Assembly: GCF_003344865.1 (NCBI RefSeq)
Contig: NZ_CP031165.1
Span: 1,555,910 to 1,619,909 of the forward strand
From: Euzebya pacifica
GTDB taxonomy: Bacteria; Actinomycetota; Nitriliruptoria; Euzebyales; Euzebyaceae
Direction: 5' to 3'
DNA length: 64,000 nt
This document shows positions 18,057-27,186 of this stretch, one piece after another (position 1 is the stretch's first letter; every line of letters begins with the position of its first letter). A program made the translations under genes and the position numbers. Under the pieces are notes generated by a model. It did no database searches. It was not told where the DNA came from and was given only the letters and a program-made list of their open reading frames with translations.

Positions 18057-19052
18057 GTGTCCAACGACCGCGTCGCGGGCTTCGCGCAGCGGTTCCCGCT
18101 GGTGCTCGTCGCCAGCGGCGTCGTGCTGTACTCGACCGGCCCGATCATGCTGCAGGCCTCGTCGTTGTCGGGCCCCGCGTTCTCCTTCTGGCGGCTGCTG
18201 ATCGGCGCGGTGCTGCTGACGTCGCTGGCCGCCGTCGGCGCGCGACGACGACACGCGTCGGTGCTGCCCGGCCGGGAGGGCCGTCGCTGGACCGTCATCG
18301 CGGGGGTGTGCTTCGGCGTGCACCAGCTGCTGTTCATGACCGCCGTGAAGCTGACCAGCGTCGTCGACGTCTCGCTGATGAACGCCCTTGCCCCCGTCGC
18401 CACGGCGCTGGGTGCCTGGTGGTTGTTCCGTGAACGGCCAGGCCCCAGGTTCTTCGCCTGGTCCGCGCTGGCCATCGGTGGGGGCGCGTGGCTGGCCGTG
18501 CAGGCCTCCGGTCCGACGGGCAACCCCCTCGGCATGGCCATGGCCATCGCCAACGTCGTCTGCTTCGCCGGGTTCTTCCTGTCCTCCAAACGGGGACGCG
18601 AACACGTCGACGTGATGCCGTTCCTCGCCGGGGTGATGACCGTCGGCGTGCTGCTGGTCGGCGTCTTCGTGGCGCTGACGGGGGTCGACGTCGGCAGCGC
18701 AACCCGGGCCGACCTGCTGCTCGCCTTCGGTGTCGCGGCCGGTCCCGGGGCCCTCGGCCACTTCGTGATGACCTGGCCGCTGCGCTGGGTGCCGGCCAAC
18801 ATCCCGCCGGTCATGCGGCTGGCCCAGCCTGCGCTGTCGGGGGTGCTGGCCCTGCTGGTGCTGGGTGAACCGCTCGGCTGGGTGCACGTGGCGGGTGGCC
18901 TCGTGGTCGTCGTCGGTGCCGCCGGTGCGGTCCTGTCACGCGATGGCCGGGCGCTGCAGCGCGCAGCCCGCGAGGGGGCAGGCCTGCCGGTCGGTCAGAC
19001 GACCGCGATCTCGCTGAGCACGTCGCGGGCGCTCAGGACCCCCACCGGCTGA
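18057..19052 (+). CDS. EamA-family (DMT) transporter
   Basis: The 331-residue membrane protein shows ten hydrophobic segments in two EamA repeats, the second beginning near GNPLGMAMAIANVVCFAGF. Drug/metabolite transporters of this type export or import small metabolites; the substrate is unknown. The GTG at 18057 is the first standard start, but it lacks a ribosome site. A TACCGT box at 17979-17984 sits six bases before an in-frame ATC at 17991, and the frame is open from there, so a longer leaderless product is possible. The 3' end overlaps the converging CBS gene by 58 bases, so the last 20 residues may be extra. Confidence 0.82.
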   Translation: MSNDRVAGFAQRFPLVLVASGVVLYSTGPIMLQASSLSGPAFSFWRLLIGAVLLTSLAAVGARRRHASVLPGREGRRWTVIAGVCFGVHQLLFMTAVKLTSVVDVSLMNALAPVATALGAWWLFRERPGPRFFAWSALAIGGGAWLAVQASGPTGNPLGMAMAIANVVCFAGFFLSSKRGREHVDVMPFLAGVMTVGVLLVGVFVALTGVDVGSATRADLLLAFGVAAGPGALGHFVMTWPLRWVPANIPPVMRLAQPALSGVLALLVLGEPLGWVHVAGGLVVVVGAAGAVLSRDGRALQRAAREGAGLPVGQTTAISLSTSRALRTPTG

Positions 19053-19405
19053 CCGTCGTCGTCACCGACCACCACGAGGTGGCGGATGCCGCGCTTGGCC
19101 ATGGCGTTGATGCCGTCCTGGAGGCTGGCGGAGGCGTTGACGGTGATGATGTCGCCGCGGGCACGGTCGGCCAGGTGGACCTCGTCGGGTCGGTCGCCGT
19201 CGGCCAGGGACCGCACGAGGTCGCGCTCGGAGAAGACGCCGACCAGCTCGTCGCCGTCGGTCAGCAGCAGCAACCCGATGTGGCGGTCGCGCATGGCCTT
19301 GGCCGCCTCGCACAACGTCGAGGACGCCGGCAGGGTGATGAACGTCTCGGACATGCAGCGTGCGACCGGCTGCTCGAGGCGGCGGTCCTGGTCGATCGAT
19401 GGCAT
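18995..19405 (-). CDS. CBS-pair domain protein
   Basis: The 136-residue protein is little more than a CBS pair: CMSETFITLPASSTLCEAAKAM, IGLLLLTDGDELVGVFSERDLV, then ITVNASASLQDGINAM and RHLVVVGDDDGQPVGVLSARDVL. Stand-alone CBS pairs usually bind AMP, ATP or related ligands and are common in stress regulons. A GGGAG lies eight bases before the ATG. It stands alone and runs into the end of the EamA gene on the other strand. It is related in type to the CBS domain of the gene at 7653. Confidence 0.87.
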   Translation of the reverse strand: MPSIDQDRRLEQPVARCMSETFITLPASSTLCEAAKAMRDRHIGLLLLTDGDELVGVFSERDLVRSLADGDRPDEVHLADRARGDIITVNASASLQDGINAMAKRGIRHLVVVGDDDGQPVGVLSARDVLSEIAVV

Positions 19406-19475
19406 CGGTTGTGCTCCCCGAGGGGTGGTCGCGTCCCGGCCCCTGTGCAGAGCGGGGGGCCGGGTGAGGCGCAGC

Positions 19476-20177
19476 CTAGTCGCCCGAGCCGGTCTCGTCG
19501 CGTTCCGTCCCGCCTGCGCCCCGCGCAGCAAGCCCGGCGGTCGCGGCCCTGGCCACCGAGAAGATGGGGCTCCAGATGCGGGCGAGGTCCACGGGGAGGG
19601 GGTCCATGGGGCGTCCGCCGAGGTCGCTGACGACCTCGACGTCCTCCTCCACGGCCGTGCGCGCGGTCTCGCGCAGCTCCACGCCGTAGGCGGTCGGGTC
19701 CTCGGGGTGGGGGAACGCCGCCGGGTCGGCCATCACCAGGGGTCGGACGATGCCGACGCCCGCCGCGGGGCCCTTGCCGTCCTCGACCGGGCTCAGCAGG
19801 GCAGCCACCTCCACCAGCACCTGCTCGGACCGGGCGCCCTCCTCAGCCAGGGTCCGGCGGCTGCCCTCGACGTCAGGGGGAGAGGACAGGTCCGCCGGAC
19901 ACAGCACCATGGCGGTGACCAGCAGGCCGCCCGTCGGGATCTCCAGCAGTCCCGCCACGGTCACCAACGACTCGGTGGCCGAGGCGACGCGGACGGTGCC
20001 GGCCAGCTCCTCGAAGACCCGAGGGCTGAGCATGCCGGGGTCCAGCAACGGCACGTCGGCCAGCGGCCCCTCGCCACGGGGCCAGTCAGCGAGGATCTGC
20101 GGGATCGAGGAGATCTGGGGTCGGAGCAGCCGCCGGATCTCGTCGAGGTCCGGCGGTACGAGGGGAGCGTTGGCCAT
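19476..20177 (-). CDS. Hypothetical protein (233 aa)
   Basis: No family is recognised. The protein begins with a helical segment rich in proline and leucine (PPDLDEIRRLLRPQISSIPQILADWPRG), continues as an alpha/beta mixture with LTVAGLLEIPTGGLLVTAMVLCPADL, and ends in an acidic, low-complexity tail. There is no signal peptide or clear membrane helix. The ATG is preceded by TACAAC eight bases upstream, compatible with a leaderless start. It is downstream of the subtilase-family gene on the same strand, 43 bases away. The codon pattern matches neighbouring genes, which supports it as coding. Confidence 0.6.
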   Translation of the reverse strand: MANAPLVPPDLDEIRRLLRPQISSIPQILADWPRGEGPLADVPLLDPGMLSPRVFEELAGTVRVASATESLVTVAGLLEIPTGGLLVTAMVLCPADLSSPPDVEGSRRTLAEEGARSEQVLVEVAALLSPVEDGKGPAAGVGIVRPLVMADPAAFPHPEDPTAYGVELRETARTAVEEDVEVVSDLGGRPMDPLPVDLARIWSPIFSVARAATAGLAARGAGGTERDETGSGD

Positions 20178-20220
20178 GGACAGGAGTTGTAGCGCGTCGT
20201 TGGCCGTTCGGCTCCTCGGG

Positions 20221-21780
20221 TCAGCCCCGGTCGAGCTGCTCCGGACCGTCGGCCGCATCGTCGGTGCCGAGCGCGTTGAGGGCACCGAAGACCGTCGGAC
20301 AGGCCGTCGCCATGGCGGTGGTGAGGGGACCCGACACGGTCGGCAGCTCGGTTTCGCCCTCGACCCAGTAGCCGCCGTCCCAGCCGCCGTGGATCTCCTG
20401 GCGGCACCAGCTGTCGACCACGAACCAGTCGTGTTCGGCCTGCGGGCGGTCCAGCGGTGCACGGACGCCGGTCAGCGGCTCGACGACTGCAGCCACCTCC
20501 TCGAGCCAGCGGAAGTTGTCGGGCAGCCGTCCGAAGAGCGTGCCGTGGCCCTCCGAGGCGTACTCCACCTCGTCGACGGCCGGCGTCGTGACGCCCACCT
20601 GGCCCGGGCGCAGACCCGGATCGGTCTGGCTCGCGGCGTGCAGGAACCCGAACCGCATCTCCGTCGCGTCCACCTCGCTGTCGGCCACGGCGCAGTCGGC
20701 GACGGCAGTGCCACACGACAGGTCGCCGACGCTGATGACACCGTCGTGCTGGATACGTGACGGGCCCGCCATGGCCGTCCGCAGGTCGTAGAGGGCACGG
20801 GCATAGGTGCCCGCGGCGACCGGGGTGGCGTTGGAGGTTCCGCTGAAGTTGCCGCTGCCGTTGATCGTGGCGCCGCCGTACCCAGCCGGGTAGCCGGTAC
20901 CGATGGAGGAGATGTCCGCCGCCTTGCCGGTGCCCGTGTACTCGCGGCCGTCGGTGTCGGTGGCGCCGACGGTGATGATCCAGTCCGGGCCCTCCTGGGA
21001 GGACTGGTAGGTGGTGTTGGGTGCGACGAAGGCGTTGGCCTGTCCGTTGCCAGCGGAGAAGAAGATGGTCTGGCCCCGCTCGGAGGCCTGCCGCTGGAGG
21101 TCGGTGTTGGACCCGTCGTAGATGCGGTCGCGCATCAGGGTGGAGAACCCGAAGGAGTTGGTGACGACGTCGATCCACGGCTGGTTCATCGCCCAGTTCG
21201 AGGCGGCCTCCCGGTCGTCGCCGCCGTAGCGGATCAGCACGACGAGGCATTCGGGGCAGGTGCCGTGGATGGTGCCCGCCGACACCGTCGAGGTCCCGTT
21301 GCCGTGGGAGTTGTTGGCGCCGAAGAAGCCATCGGTGCCGCCACCGAAGTCCAGGGCCCCGACGATCTTGGTGCCCGGGATGTGCCGCATGTGCACGTCG
21401 CCGGCGGAGGACTGGGGCAGCTGGTCGTGGGCGTTGTCGGCGTCCTCGAGCTGCTCGATCGGCACGCTGGTGTCGGTGGTCAACGTCAGGTCGATGGCGC
21501 CGGTGCTGGCAACGCCGACGGCATCGGCGTATCCCGGCAGCCAGTCCGCGGGGTCGGTGTCCAGCGGAAGGTCGTTGCTCGGGTCGCCGTCGAGGTGCTG
21601 GGGCATCAGGTCGGCCCGGAAGTCCAGGTGGTACGGGCTGAATCCGGAGTCCACGACAGCGATCACGACGGCGTCGTCGGCTTCTGTCGCCGTGGGGTCG
21701 GGGATCGGATCGGCCACGGCGGGAAGGGCGCTTGCCATGGCGATGGTCATGGCGAAGGCGGTCAGGCGGGGCAGGCGCAC
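20221..21780 (-). CDS. Secreted subtilisin-like serine protease (S8)
   Basis: The 519-residue precursor carries a signal peptide (VRLPRLTAFAMTIAMASALPAVA) and an S8 catalytic domain that begins almost at once, with no obvious inhibitory propeptide. The triad is Asp44 (VVDSGF), His159 (NSHGNGT) and Ser316 (SGTSNATP), with oxyanion Asn245 in SAGN. The usual GTSMA reads GTSNA. A C-terminal part of about 180 residues with paired cysteines follows. The GTG start at 21780 is supported by GAGG eight bases upstream. It would act outside the cell. It stands divergent from an amidase gene. Confidence 0.92.
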   Translation of the reverse strand: MRLPRLTAFAMTIAMASALPAVADPIPDPTATEADDAVVIAVVDSGFSPYHLDFRADLMPQHLDGDPSNDLPLDTDPADWLPGYADAVGVASTGAIDLTLTTDTSVPIEQLEDADNAHDQLPQSSAGDVHMRHIPGTKIVGALDFGGGTDGFFGANNSHGNGTSTVSAGTIHGTCPECLVVLIRYGGDDREAASNWAMNQPWIDVVTNSFGFSTLMRDRIYDGSNTDLQRQASERGQTIFFSAGNGQANAFVAPNTTYQSSQEGPDWIITVGATDTDGREYTGTGKAADISSIGTGYPAGYGGATINGSGNFSGTSNATPVAAGTYARALYDLRTAMAGPSRIQHDGVISVGDLSCGTAVADCAVADSEVDATEMRFGFLHAASQTDPGLRPGQVGVTTPAVDEVEYASEGHGTLFGRLPDNFRWLEEVAAVVEPLTGVRAPLDRPQAEHDWFVVDSWCRQEIHGGWDGGYWVEGETELPTVSGPLTTAMATACPTVFGALNALGTDDAADGPEQLDRG

Positions 21781-21892
21781 GGTGGTCCTCGTGTCGATGG
21801 AACGGCTGCGCGTCCGGCGGCAGCCTCGGGCGGGGGTTCGCCGTGTACCCGCCGAAGTCCTGCTGGTTGCGGCGAGTAGCGTTCCCGGGCAC

Positions 21893-23359
21893 ATGAGCGA
21901 CGCCGTCCCCACCGCTGTTCCCGATCCCGTCCCCGATCCCGATGCCCGTCCCCGGGTCGTCGCCGACGGGCCGATGGCGGACTGGGACGCCGTGGGGACC
22001 GCGCGTCGGATCACCGGCGGCGACGTCACGGCGACGGAGGTGCTCGACGCGGCGCTGGCAAGGCTCGCGGAGGTCGACACGAGGATCGGCGGTTTGTTCC
22101 ACCTCGACGGGAACCGCGCCCACGAGGTCCTGGCACGCCGCCAGCGCACGGGCGACACCGACCGTCCGCTGCACGGGGTGCCGACCGCGGTCAAGGACCT
22201 GGACCAGCTGGCGGGCATGCCGACGTCGTTCGGCAGCCGGGCGACCGCTGGCCACGTGTCGGGTCGGACCGACGCCCCCGTCCGCCAGTTCGTGGACACG
22301 GGCCTGATCGCGGTGGGGAAGTCCGCGGCGCCGGAGTTCGGCATGACCGCCACGGGGGAGGGGCTGGGCTTCGCGCCGACGCGCAACCCGTGGGACCCCC
22401 AGCACACCGTCGGCGGGTCCTCCTCGGGGGCGGCCGCCCTGGTGGCCGCACGGGCGCTGCCGATCGCCCACGCGGTCGACGGTGGTGGGTCCATCCGCAT
22501 CCCCGCCGCCTGTGCCGGGCTGGTCGGGTTGAAGCCCACCTACGGTCGGCTGGTCGAGGACGAGGACATGCGCGGCCTTCCCGTGAAGGTCGTCTCCCAC
22601 GGCGTGGTCACCCGGTCGGTGCGCGACACCGCTGCGTTCCTGGCCGCCGCCGAGCGAACCTTCCGCAACCCCACGATGCCGTCGATCGCCGGGGTGGACG
22701 GGCCGGGCCTCGGGTCGATGCGCCGTGTGGCGATGATCACCGAGTCGGCCACCGGTCCGGTGGACGGCGAGGTCCTCGAGGCCGTCGAGCGGACCGGCGC
22801 AGCGCTGGAGACACTCGGCCACCGGGTCGAGCCCGTGGTCCTGCCGTTCCCCTCCACCTTGGCCGAGGACTTCCTCCTCTACTGGGGTGCGCTTGCCCAG
22901 GGCGTCACGGTCACCGGGTACGCCAAGGTCGGCAGGGCCTTCGCGCCCGAGCAGCTGGACCCGTGGACGCGAGGGCTTGCCGGGCACTTCCGGTCCAACC
23001 TGCATCGCTTCCCCGGCGCGATCCGCCGGCTGCGGGCCTTCCGGCACGACTACGCCACGTTCACCGAGCGGTACCACGTGGTGCTGGGTCCCACGCTGGG
23101 CACCCTGCCGCCGGAGCTGGGCTGGTTGTCGGTCGAGCTGCCGTTCGAGGACTACCGGGAACGGGTCGAGCGGTTCGTGCCCTTCACCCCGGCCTGGAAC
23201 GTCTCCGGCGCCCCCGCGGTGTCGTTGCCGATGGCGCTGAGCCGGTCGGGCCTGCCGATCGGCGTGCACCTCGGGGCGGCGCACGGGGACGACCGGACCC
23301 TGCTCGAGCTGGCGTTCGCGCTGGAGGCGTCGGCAGGGTTCAACCGGCCGCTCGGCTGA
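21893..23359 (+). CDS. Amidase-signature family hydrolase
   Basis: The 488-residue protein belongs to the amidase-signature family. The Ser-cisSer-Lys triad is visible in PTAVKDLD (Lys), GGSSSGAAALV (cis-Ser) and GGGSIRIPAACAG (nucleophile Ser). Residues between show the usual GKSAAPEFGM motif. The family includes aliphatic and aryl amidases and GatA; GatA is unlikely because no gatB or gatC is near. The ATG at 21893 follows a TAGCGT box by ten bases. The frame is open further upstream but without start signals. The substrate cannot be told. Confidence 0.9.
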   Translation: MSDAVPTAVPDPVPDPDARPRVVADGPMADWDAVGTARRITGGDVTATEVLDAALARLAEVDTRIGGLFHLDGNRAHEVLARRQRTGDTDRPLHGVPTAVKDLDQLAGMPTSFGSRATAGHVSGRTDAPVRQFVDTGLIAVGKSAAPEFGMTATGEGLGFAPTRNPWDPQHTVGGSSSGAAALVAARALPIAHAVDGGGSIRIPAACAGLVGLKPTYGRLVEDEDMRGLPVKVVSHGVVTRSVRDTAAFLAAAERTFRNPTMPSIAGVDGPGLGSMRRVAMITESATGPVDGEVLEAVERTGAALETLGHRVEPVVLPFPSTLAEDFLLYWGALAQGVTVTGYAKVGRAFAPEQLDPWTRGLAGHFRSNLHRFPGAIRRLRAFRHDYATFTERYHVVLGPTLGTLPPELGWLSVELPFEDYRERVERFVPFTPAWNVSGAPAVSLPMALSRSGLPIGVHLGAAHGDDRTLLELAFALEASAGFNRPLG

Positions 23360-23375
23360 TCAGTCGGGCCGCGTG

Positions 23376-25496
23376 TCAGTCGGGCAGGGCGTCGCTGACC
23401 TGCTGGCGGACCGCGGGGCCAATGACGGCGTCGCCGCCGGCCACCACCGCCCAGGCCGCACCGTCGGCCACGGCCAACGCGTCCCGCGTCGCCTCAGGAA
23501 CCGCATCGCGACCGACCAGCAGGACCGGGGCCCCGTCGACCGATGCCGGCGCACCGGCCACCACGGCGTCGGGGAAGTCGTCGCTGCGGGCCACGTACAC
23601 CGTGGGCGCACCGTCGAAGTCCTCCAGCGCGGCGACGGCAGCCGCGGTCGCGACCCGGTCGGGCCCTGCCACGCGGGTGACCGGGCCGCCGGTGATCGCC
23701 GCGATGGCGTCGGCCACTGCGTCGTCGACCGCAGCGGTCCCACCGACGATGACCACCTGCAGCGGGTCGCCGCCGGGCAGCCCGGTGCCGTCGGCCAGCC
23801 GCTGGAGCTCGGCAGCCGTGGCCTCGGGCAGCGTGCCGGCTTCGGTCAGCAGCAGCGGCGCCTGCCGGGCGGCCGCGAGGGGGCCGGCGGCCAGCGCATC
23901 GGGGAACCGTTCGCCGGACGTCACCACGACCGTCTCGGCGGCGTCGAAGCGTGCGGCGCTGACCGCCGCCGCCCGTTGGTAGGCGTCCCCGCTGCCGATC
24001 CGTTGGACGTCGTCGGCCGCGAATCCGAGGGTCGCCAGGGCCTCCTCCACCCCTGTACCGATCACCGTCTCGTCGCCCACGATCACCACGGTGGAGGGGC
24101 GGAGCCGGTGCAGCTCGTCGGCCACCACGGCCGGGATGCTGTCGGGCCGGACGGTCAGGACCGGCGACGCGGTCAGGGCCGCGGCCGGGACGGCTGCCAG
24201 CGCGTCGCTGTATGACTCACCGGTGGCCAGCCACACCTCGTCGGCGCCGGGTGCGAACCGGGCCTGGGACAGCCGAACGGCCGTGGCATGGCGCTCCGAG
24301 CCCCATCGGCGATCGATCCGCTGGGTCGCGCAGGCGCTGCCGGGTGTCTCGTCGGCCCACAGCGGGTCGTGGATGTCGAAGGCCACCGGGATCATGTACT
24401 CGTCGGGGTCGACCAGGAAGCGGGTCGCGGGCTGGCCGATGCCGAGCTCGGTGTTCTCGACCTTCCACAGCGGGACGTACTGGGCTTGGCCGGCGGAGAT
24501 CACCGGCGCCCACGCGTCGCCGTGCTGAGGCAGGTAGACCTTGGGCTGGACCGCGTCGACGTACAGGCGGGGGTCCTGCAGGCCCGAGACGACCTGGTCG
24601 AACCCGAGGATGGCGTTGGACATCACGTCCACGCAGCCGGGGAAGGCACCGAGCGCCTCGCCGACGGCCGGGTCGGTGAAGATCGGCCCGGAGGAGTTGC
24701 CCCACAACAGCGTGAAGTCGCCGGCGACGAAGTGGTACATCCACGTGCCGCCCTGCTGGTCGGACTGTGATGCGACGAACCTGGCGAGCTCCTCGGGGTC
24801 GTCGGCGAAGTGCTCGATGTAGGGCGCTGGGTCGAACACCGGCACCTGGGGGTTGGGCTGGTTGTCCGGGCCGGGCGGGGTGGCCGCGGAGTGGATGTGC
24901 TGCAGCACCGTGATGGGCTCGGTGTCGGCGAACAGCTGCAGCGGCTGGGCGGTGCCCGGCGCGGGGGTGTCGGCCGTGCCGGTGATCACGCAGGTGATCG
25001 TGTTGCCCTCGGCGGTCGCGTCGGCCTCGGCGTTGTCGCAGATCTCCTCGCTGCCCACGATCGGGGCGCCCGTCCGCCCGGCGACGTACCCGGCGTCGGC
25101 GGCGTGGTCGAAATGGCCGTGTCCGATCAGGATCGCCTCGGGCTCCAGGGCCGCCAGCTCCTCGCGGCCGATGGGGGCGTAGTCGTTGGTCGCCCCGATG
25201 ATCTCCCAGGCGTCGAGGAGCAGCAGGTGACCTCGGTAGGTCAGGACGAACCCGGACACCCCGAACCAGTGCATGGTGACCGTGTCGGGATCCAGCGCGT
25301 CGGGACCGAGCAGCTCCGCGCGCAGGGCCTGCGCCTCGGCGCTGACCTCGGCCTGCCCCGCGGCGGGCAGCGGGGTCCAGTCCGCGAGCGCCACGCGGGT
25401 CGCGCCCTCTTGGGCGGTCACCGCCTCGTTGGGGGTGGCGGTCACCACCACGAGGACCACGAGGAGGACGGACAGCAGGGTGGAGGCGGCTCGCAT
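23376..25496 (-). CDS. Exported metallo-beta-lactamase-fold protein with cell-wall-binding type 2 repeats
   Basis: The 706-residue precursor has a signal peptide (residues about 1-29), then an MBL-fold hydrolase domain (about 70-370) with the metal motif HGHFDH at residues 126-131 and further histidines in LQHIHSA and YLPQHGDAW. Three cell-wall-binding type 2 repeats follow (about 385-700), each with a VRLSQARFAPGADEVWLATGE-like or VYVARSDDFPDAVVAGAP-like core. The repeats would hold the enzyme in the cell envelope. The substrate is unknown; lactones, phosphoesters or thioesters are all possible. The gene converges with the amidase (16-base gap). No strong ribosome site is seen at the ATG. 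Confidence 0.85.
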   Translation of the reverse strand: MRAASTLLSVLLVVLVVVTATPNEAVTAQEGATRVALADWTPLPAAGQAEVSAEAQALRAELLGPDALDPDTVTMHWFGVSGFVLTYRGHLLLLDAWEIIGATNDYAPIGREELAALEPEAILIGHGHFDHAADAGYVAGRTGAPIVGSEEICDNAEADATAEGNTITCVITGTADTPAPGTAQPLQLFADTEPITVLQHIHSAATPPGPDNQPNPQVPVFDPAPYIEHFADDPEELARFVASQSDQQGGTWMYHFVAGDFTLLWGNSSGPIFTDPAVGEALGAFPGCVDVMSNAILGFDQVVSGLQDPRLYVDAVQPKVYLPQHGDAWAPVISAGQAQYVPLWKVENTELGIGQPATRFLVDPDEYMIPVAFDIHDPLWADETPGSACATQRIDRRWGSERHATAVRLSQARFAPGADEVWLATGESYSDALAAVPAAALTASPVLTVRPDSIPAVVADELHRLRPSTVVIVGDETVIGTGVEEALATLGFAADDVQRIGSGDAYQRAAAVSAARFDAAETVVVTSGERFPDALAAGPLAAARQAPLLLTEAGTLPEATAAELQRLADGTGLPGGDPLQVVIVGGTAAVDDAVADAIAAITGGPVTRVAGPDRVATAAAVAALEDFDGAPTVYVARSDDFPDAVVAGAPASVDGAPVLLVGRDAVPEATRDALAVADGAAWAVVAGGDAVIGPAVRQQVSDALPD

Positions 25497-25534
25497 CAGC
25501 GCATTGTTGCCGATCGTGATGCCAGAATCGCGGT

Positions 25535-26173
25535 ATGCAGCCGACCACCCTCACCGCCGTGCACGTCGCCGACGATCCGCTGGCCTGGCAGCGGGCCGGC
25601 TTCACCGTCGCGGCCGGGGTCGTCCACCTCGGCGGGCTGGCTGTCGTGCTCGGGGCCGAGGGCGAGGCGGGGGTGACCGGCTGGTCGTTGGACCCAGTGA
25701 CCGACCACGTCGACGGCCTGCCGGTCCTCCCCCCGCCCGCCAGCGGCGACGACCTGCTGGCGGGACAGCCGGCCCACGCCAACACCGCCACGGTGCTGGA
25801 CCACCTCGTCATCGGCACACCGGCGCCGGATCGCACGACCGCGGCGTTGGAGGGACTGGGCTGGTCGGTCTCGCGCAGCGCCGCCCACCCCACGCTCGAC
25901 CGGGCCATGCGGTTCCTCGTCGTGCCGACCCCCGACGGTCGCACGGTGCTTGAGGTGATGGCGCCCTCCGCCCCGCGCCCCGACGACCGTCCGGCGCGGT
26001 TCTGGGGACTGGCCGTGACGGTGGCCGACCTCGACGCCGCCGTGGCGCTGCTCGGCCCCGACCACATCGGCCGAGCCAAGGACGCCGTGCAACCCGGCCG
26101 CAGGATCGCGACGGTGCGTGGTGAACGGCTGGGCATCAGCGTTCCCCTCGCCTTGATGTCGCCACGTCCCTGA
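25535..26173 (+). CDS. VOC (glyoxalase/dioxygenase-fold) protein
   Basis: The 212-residue protein has the paired beta-alpha-beta-beta-beta modules of the VOC superfamily: ATVLDHLVIGTPAPDRTTAALEGLGWSV in one and FWGLAVTVADLDAAVALLG in another. One metal-ligand-type His occurs in LDHLVIG and a Glu in VLEVMAP, but the full set is not clear. Function could be binding or catalysis. Only 38 bases separate it from the divergent MBL gene. A CAGAAT six bases before the ATG could be a leaderless -10 box. Length and pattern support a real gene. Confidence 0.72.
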   Translation: MQPTTLTAVHVADDPLAWQRAGFTVAAGVVHLGGLAVVLGAEGEAGVTGWSLDPVTDHVDGLPVLPPPASGDDLLAGQPAHANTATVLDHLVIGTPAPDRTTAALEGLGWSVSRSAAHPTLDRAMRFLVVPTPDGRTVLEVMAPSAPRPDDRPARFWGLAVTVADLDAAVALLGPDHIGRAKDAVQPGRRIATVRGERLGISVPLALMSPRP

Positions 26174-26300
26174 CACGGCTGGCCCCTGACACGGCCGGCC
26201 CTGGCCCGGCTGGCGGGGACCGGTCGGCCGGGTCGGTCGCCGGGGTCGGTCAGCACGGGAGGGCTGCCGCGGATGGCACGGCCTGCGACACTCTGGCCCC

Positions 26301-27149
26301 ATGGAGACCCCGCCGTCGACGTTGCTGCAGCTGCTGGACATCGAGACCCTGGACGTGGACCTCTTCCGCGGCACCGCACCCAACACCGACGTGCAGCGCA
26401 CCTTCGGTGGCCACGTCGCCGCCCAGTCGCTCGTCGCGGCCGTCCGTACCGTGCAGGAGGAACGCAGCGTCCACTCGTTGCACGCCTACTTCCTGCGTCC
26501 GGGCTCCCCCAAGCACAACATCATCTACACCGTGGACCGCATCCGTGACGGCCGGTCGTTCTCGACCCGACGCGTGGTGGCCACCCAGCAGGGCAAAGCC
26601 ATCTTCCACCTCTCCGCGTCCTTCCAGGTGCACGAGGACGGGCCCGAGCACGCCGAGGCCATGCCCGACGTGCCCTCGCCGGACGAGCTGGAGAACCTGC
26701 CCGACCAGCTGAAGCGCTACGGCGTGGACTGGCAGCCGCCACATCCGGAATGGGCGTCGATGGACATGCGCTACGTCAAGCTGCCCAACGAGGCCGCAGC
26801 GGAGCGGTCGGGGCGGCTGCAGGCGTGGATCCGATCCCTGGACACCTTCCCCGACGAGCCGCACCTGCACGCCTGCGTCCTGACCTACATGAGCGATGTC
26901 TCGCTCCTCGGGGCCTCCATCACGCCCCACGGCCTGTTCCCGGGTGGACCCGACCGGATCAGGCTGGCCTCCCTCGACCACGCCATGTGGTTCCACCGTC
27001 CCTTCCGGGCCGACGAGTGGATGCTCTACGACATGCAGTCGCCGTCGGCGTCGGGCGCCCGCGGGTTCTCGCGTGGCCAGGTGTTCACCCAGGACGGGCG
27101 GATGGTCGCTTCTGTCGTGCAGGAGGGCCTGACGAGGCCCAAGGCATGA
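26301..27149 (+). CDS. tesB: Acyl-CoA thioesterase II
   Basis: The 282-residue protein is a double-hotdog thioesterase that frees fatty acids from acyl-CoA. TesB hallmarks are visible: LFRGTAPNTDVQRTFGGHVAAQSLVAA at the N terminus, VHSLHAYFLRPG, the DRIRDGRSFSTRRV segment, ASFQ, and in the second half DVSLLGASI and LDHAMWFHRPFRADEW with the catalytic Asp region. The length is normal. It is followed after 37 bases by an MFS transporter on the same strand. It most likely acts in the cytoplasm in fatty-acid turnover. Confidence 0.93.
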   Translation: METPPSTLLQLLDIETLDVDLFRGTAPNTDVQRTFGGHVAAQSLVAAVRTVQEERSVHSLHAYFLRPGSPKHNIIYTVDRIRDGRSFSTRRVVATQQGKAIFHLSASFQVHEDGPEHAEAMPDVPSPDELENLPDQLKRYGVDWQPPHPEWASMDMRYVKLPNEAAAERSGRLQAWIRSLDTFPDEPHLHACVLTYMSDVSLLGASITPHGLFPGGPDRIRLASLDHAMWFHRPFRADEWMLYDMQSPSASGARGFSRGQVFTQDGRMVASVVQEGLTRPKA

Positions 27150-27186
27150 CGGGCCGCAGGTCCGGCCGGACGGCGTTGCGGACGCC

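Noticed and set aside
16446-18887. Very long minus-strand open frame across three genes
   Set aside because: Only the part to 17378 has a domain pattern and a start signal; the rest is antisense to SRPBCC and EamA genes.
21260-21892. N-terminal extension of the amidase
   Set aside because: The open frame lies antisense to the subtilase and lacks start signals; ATG 21893 sits after a TAGCGT box and just before the family-like sequence.
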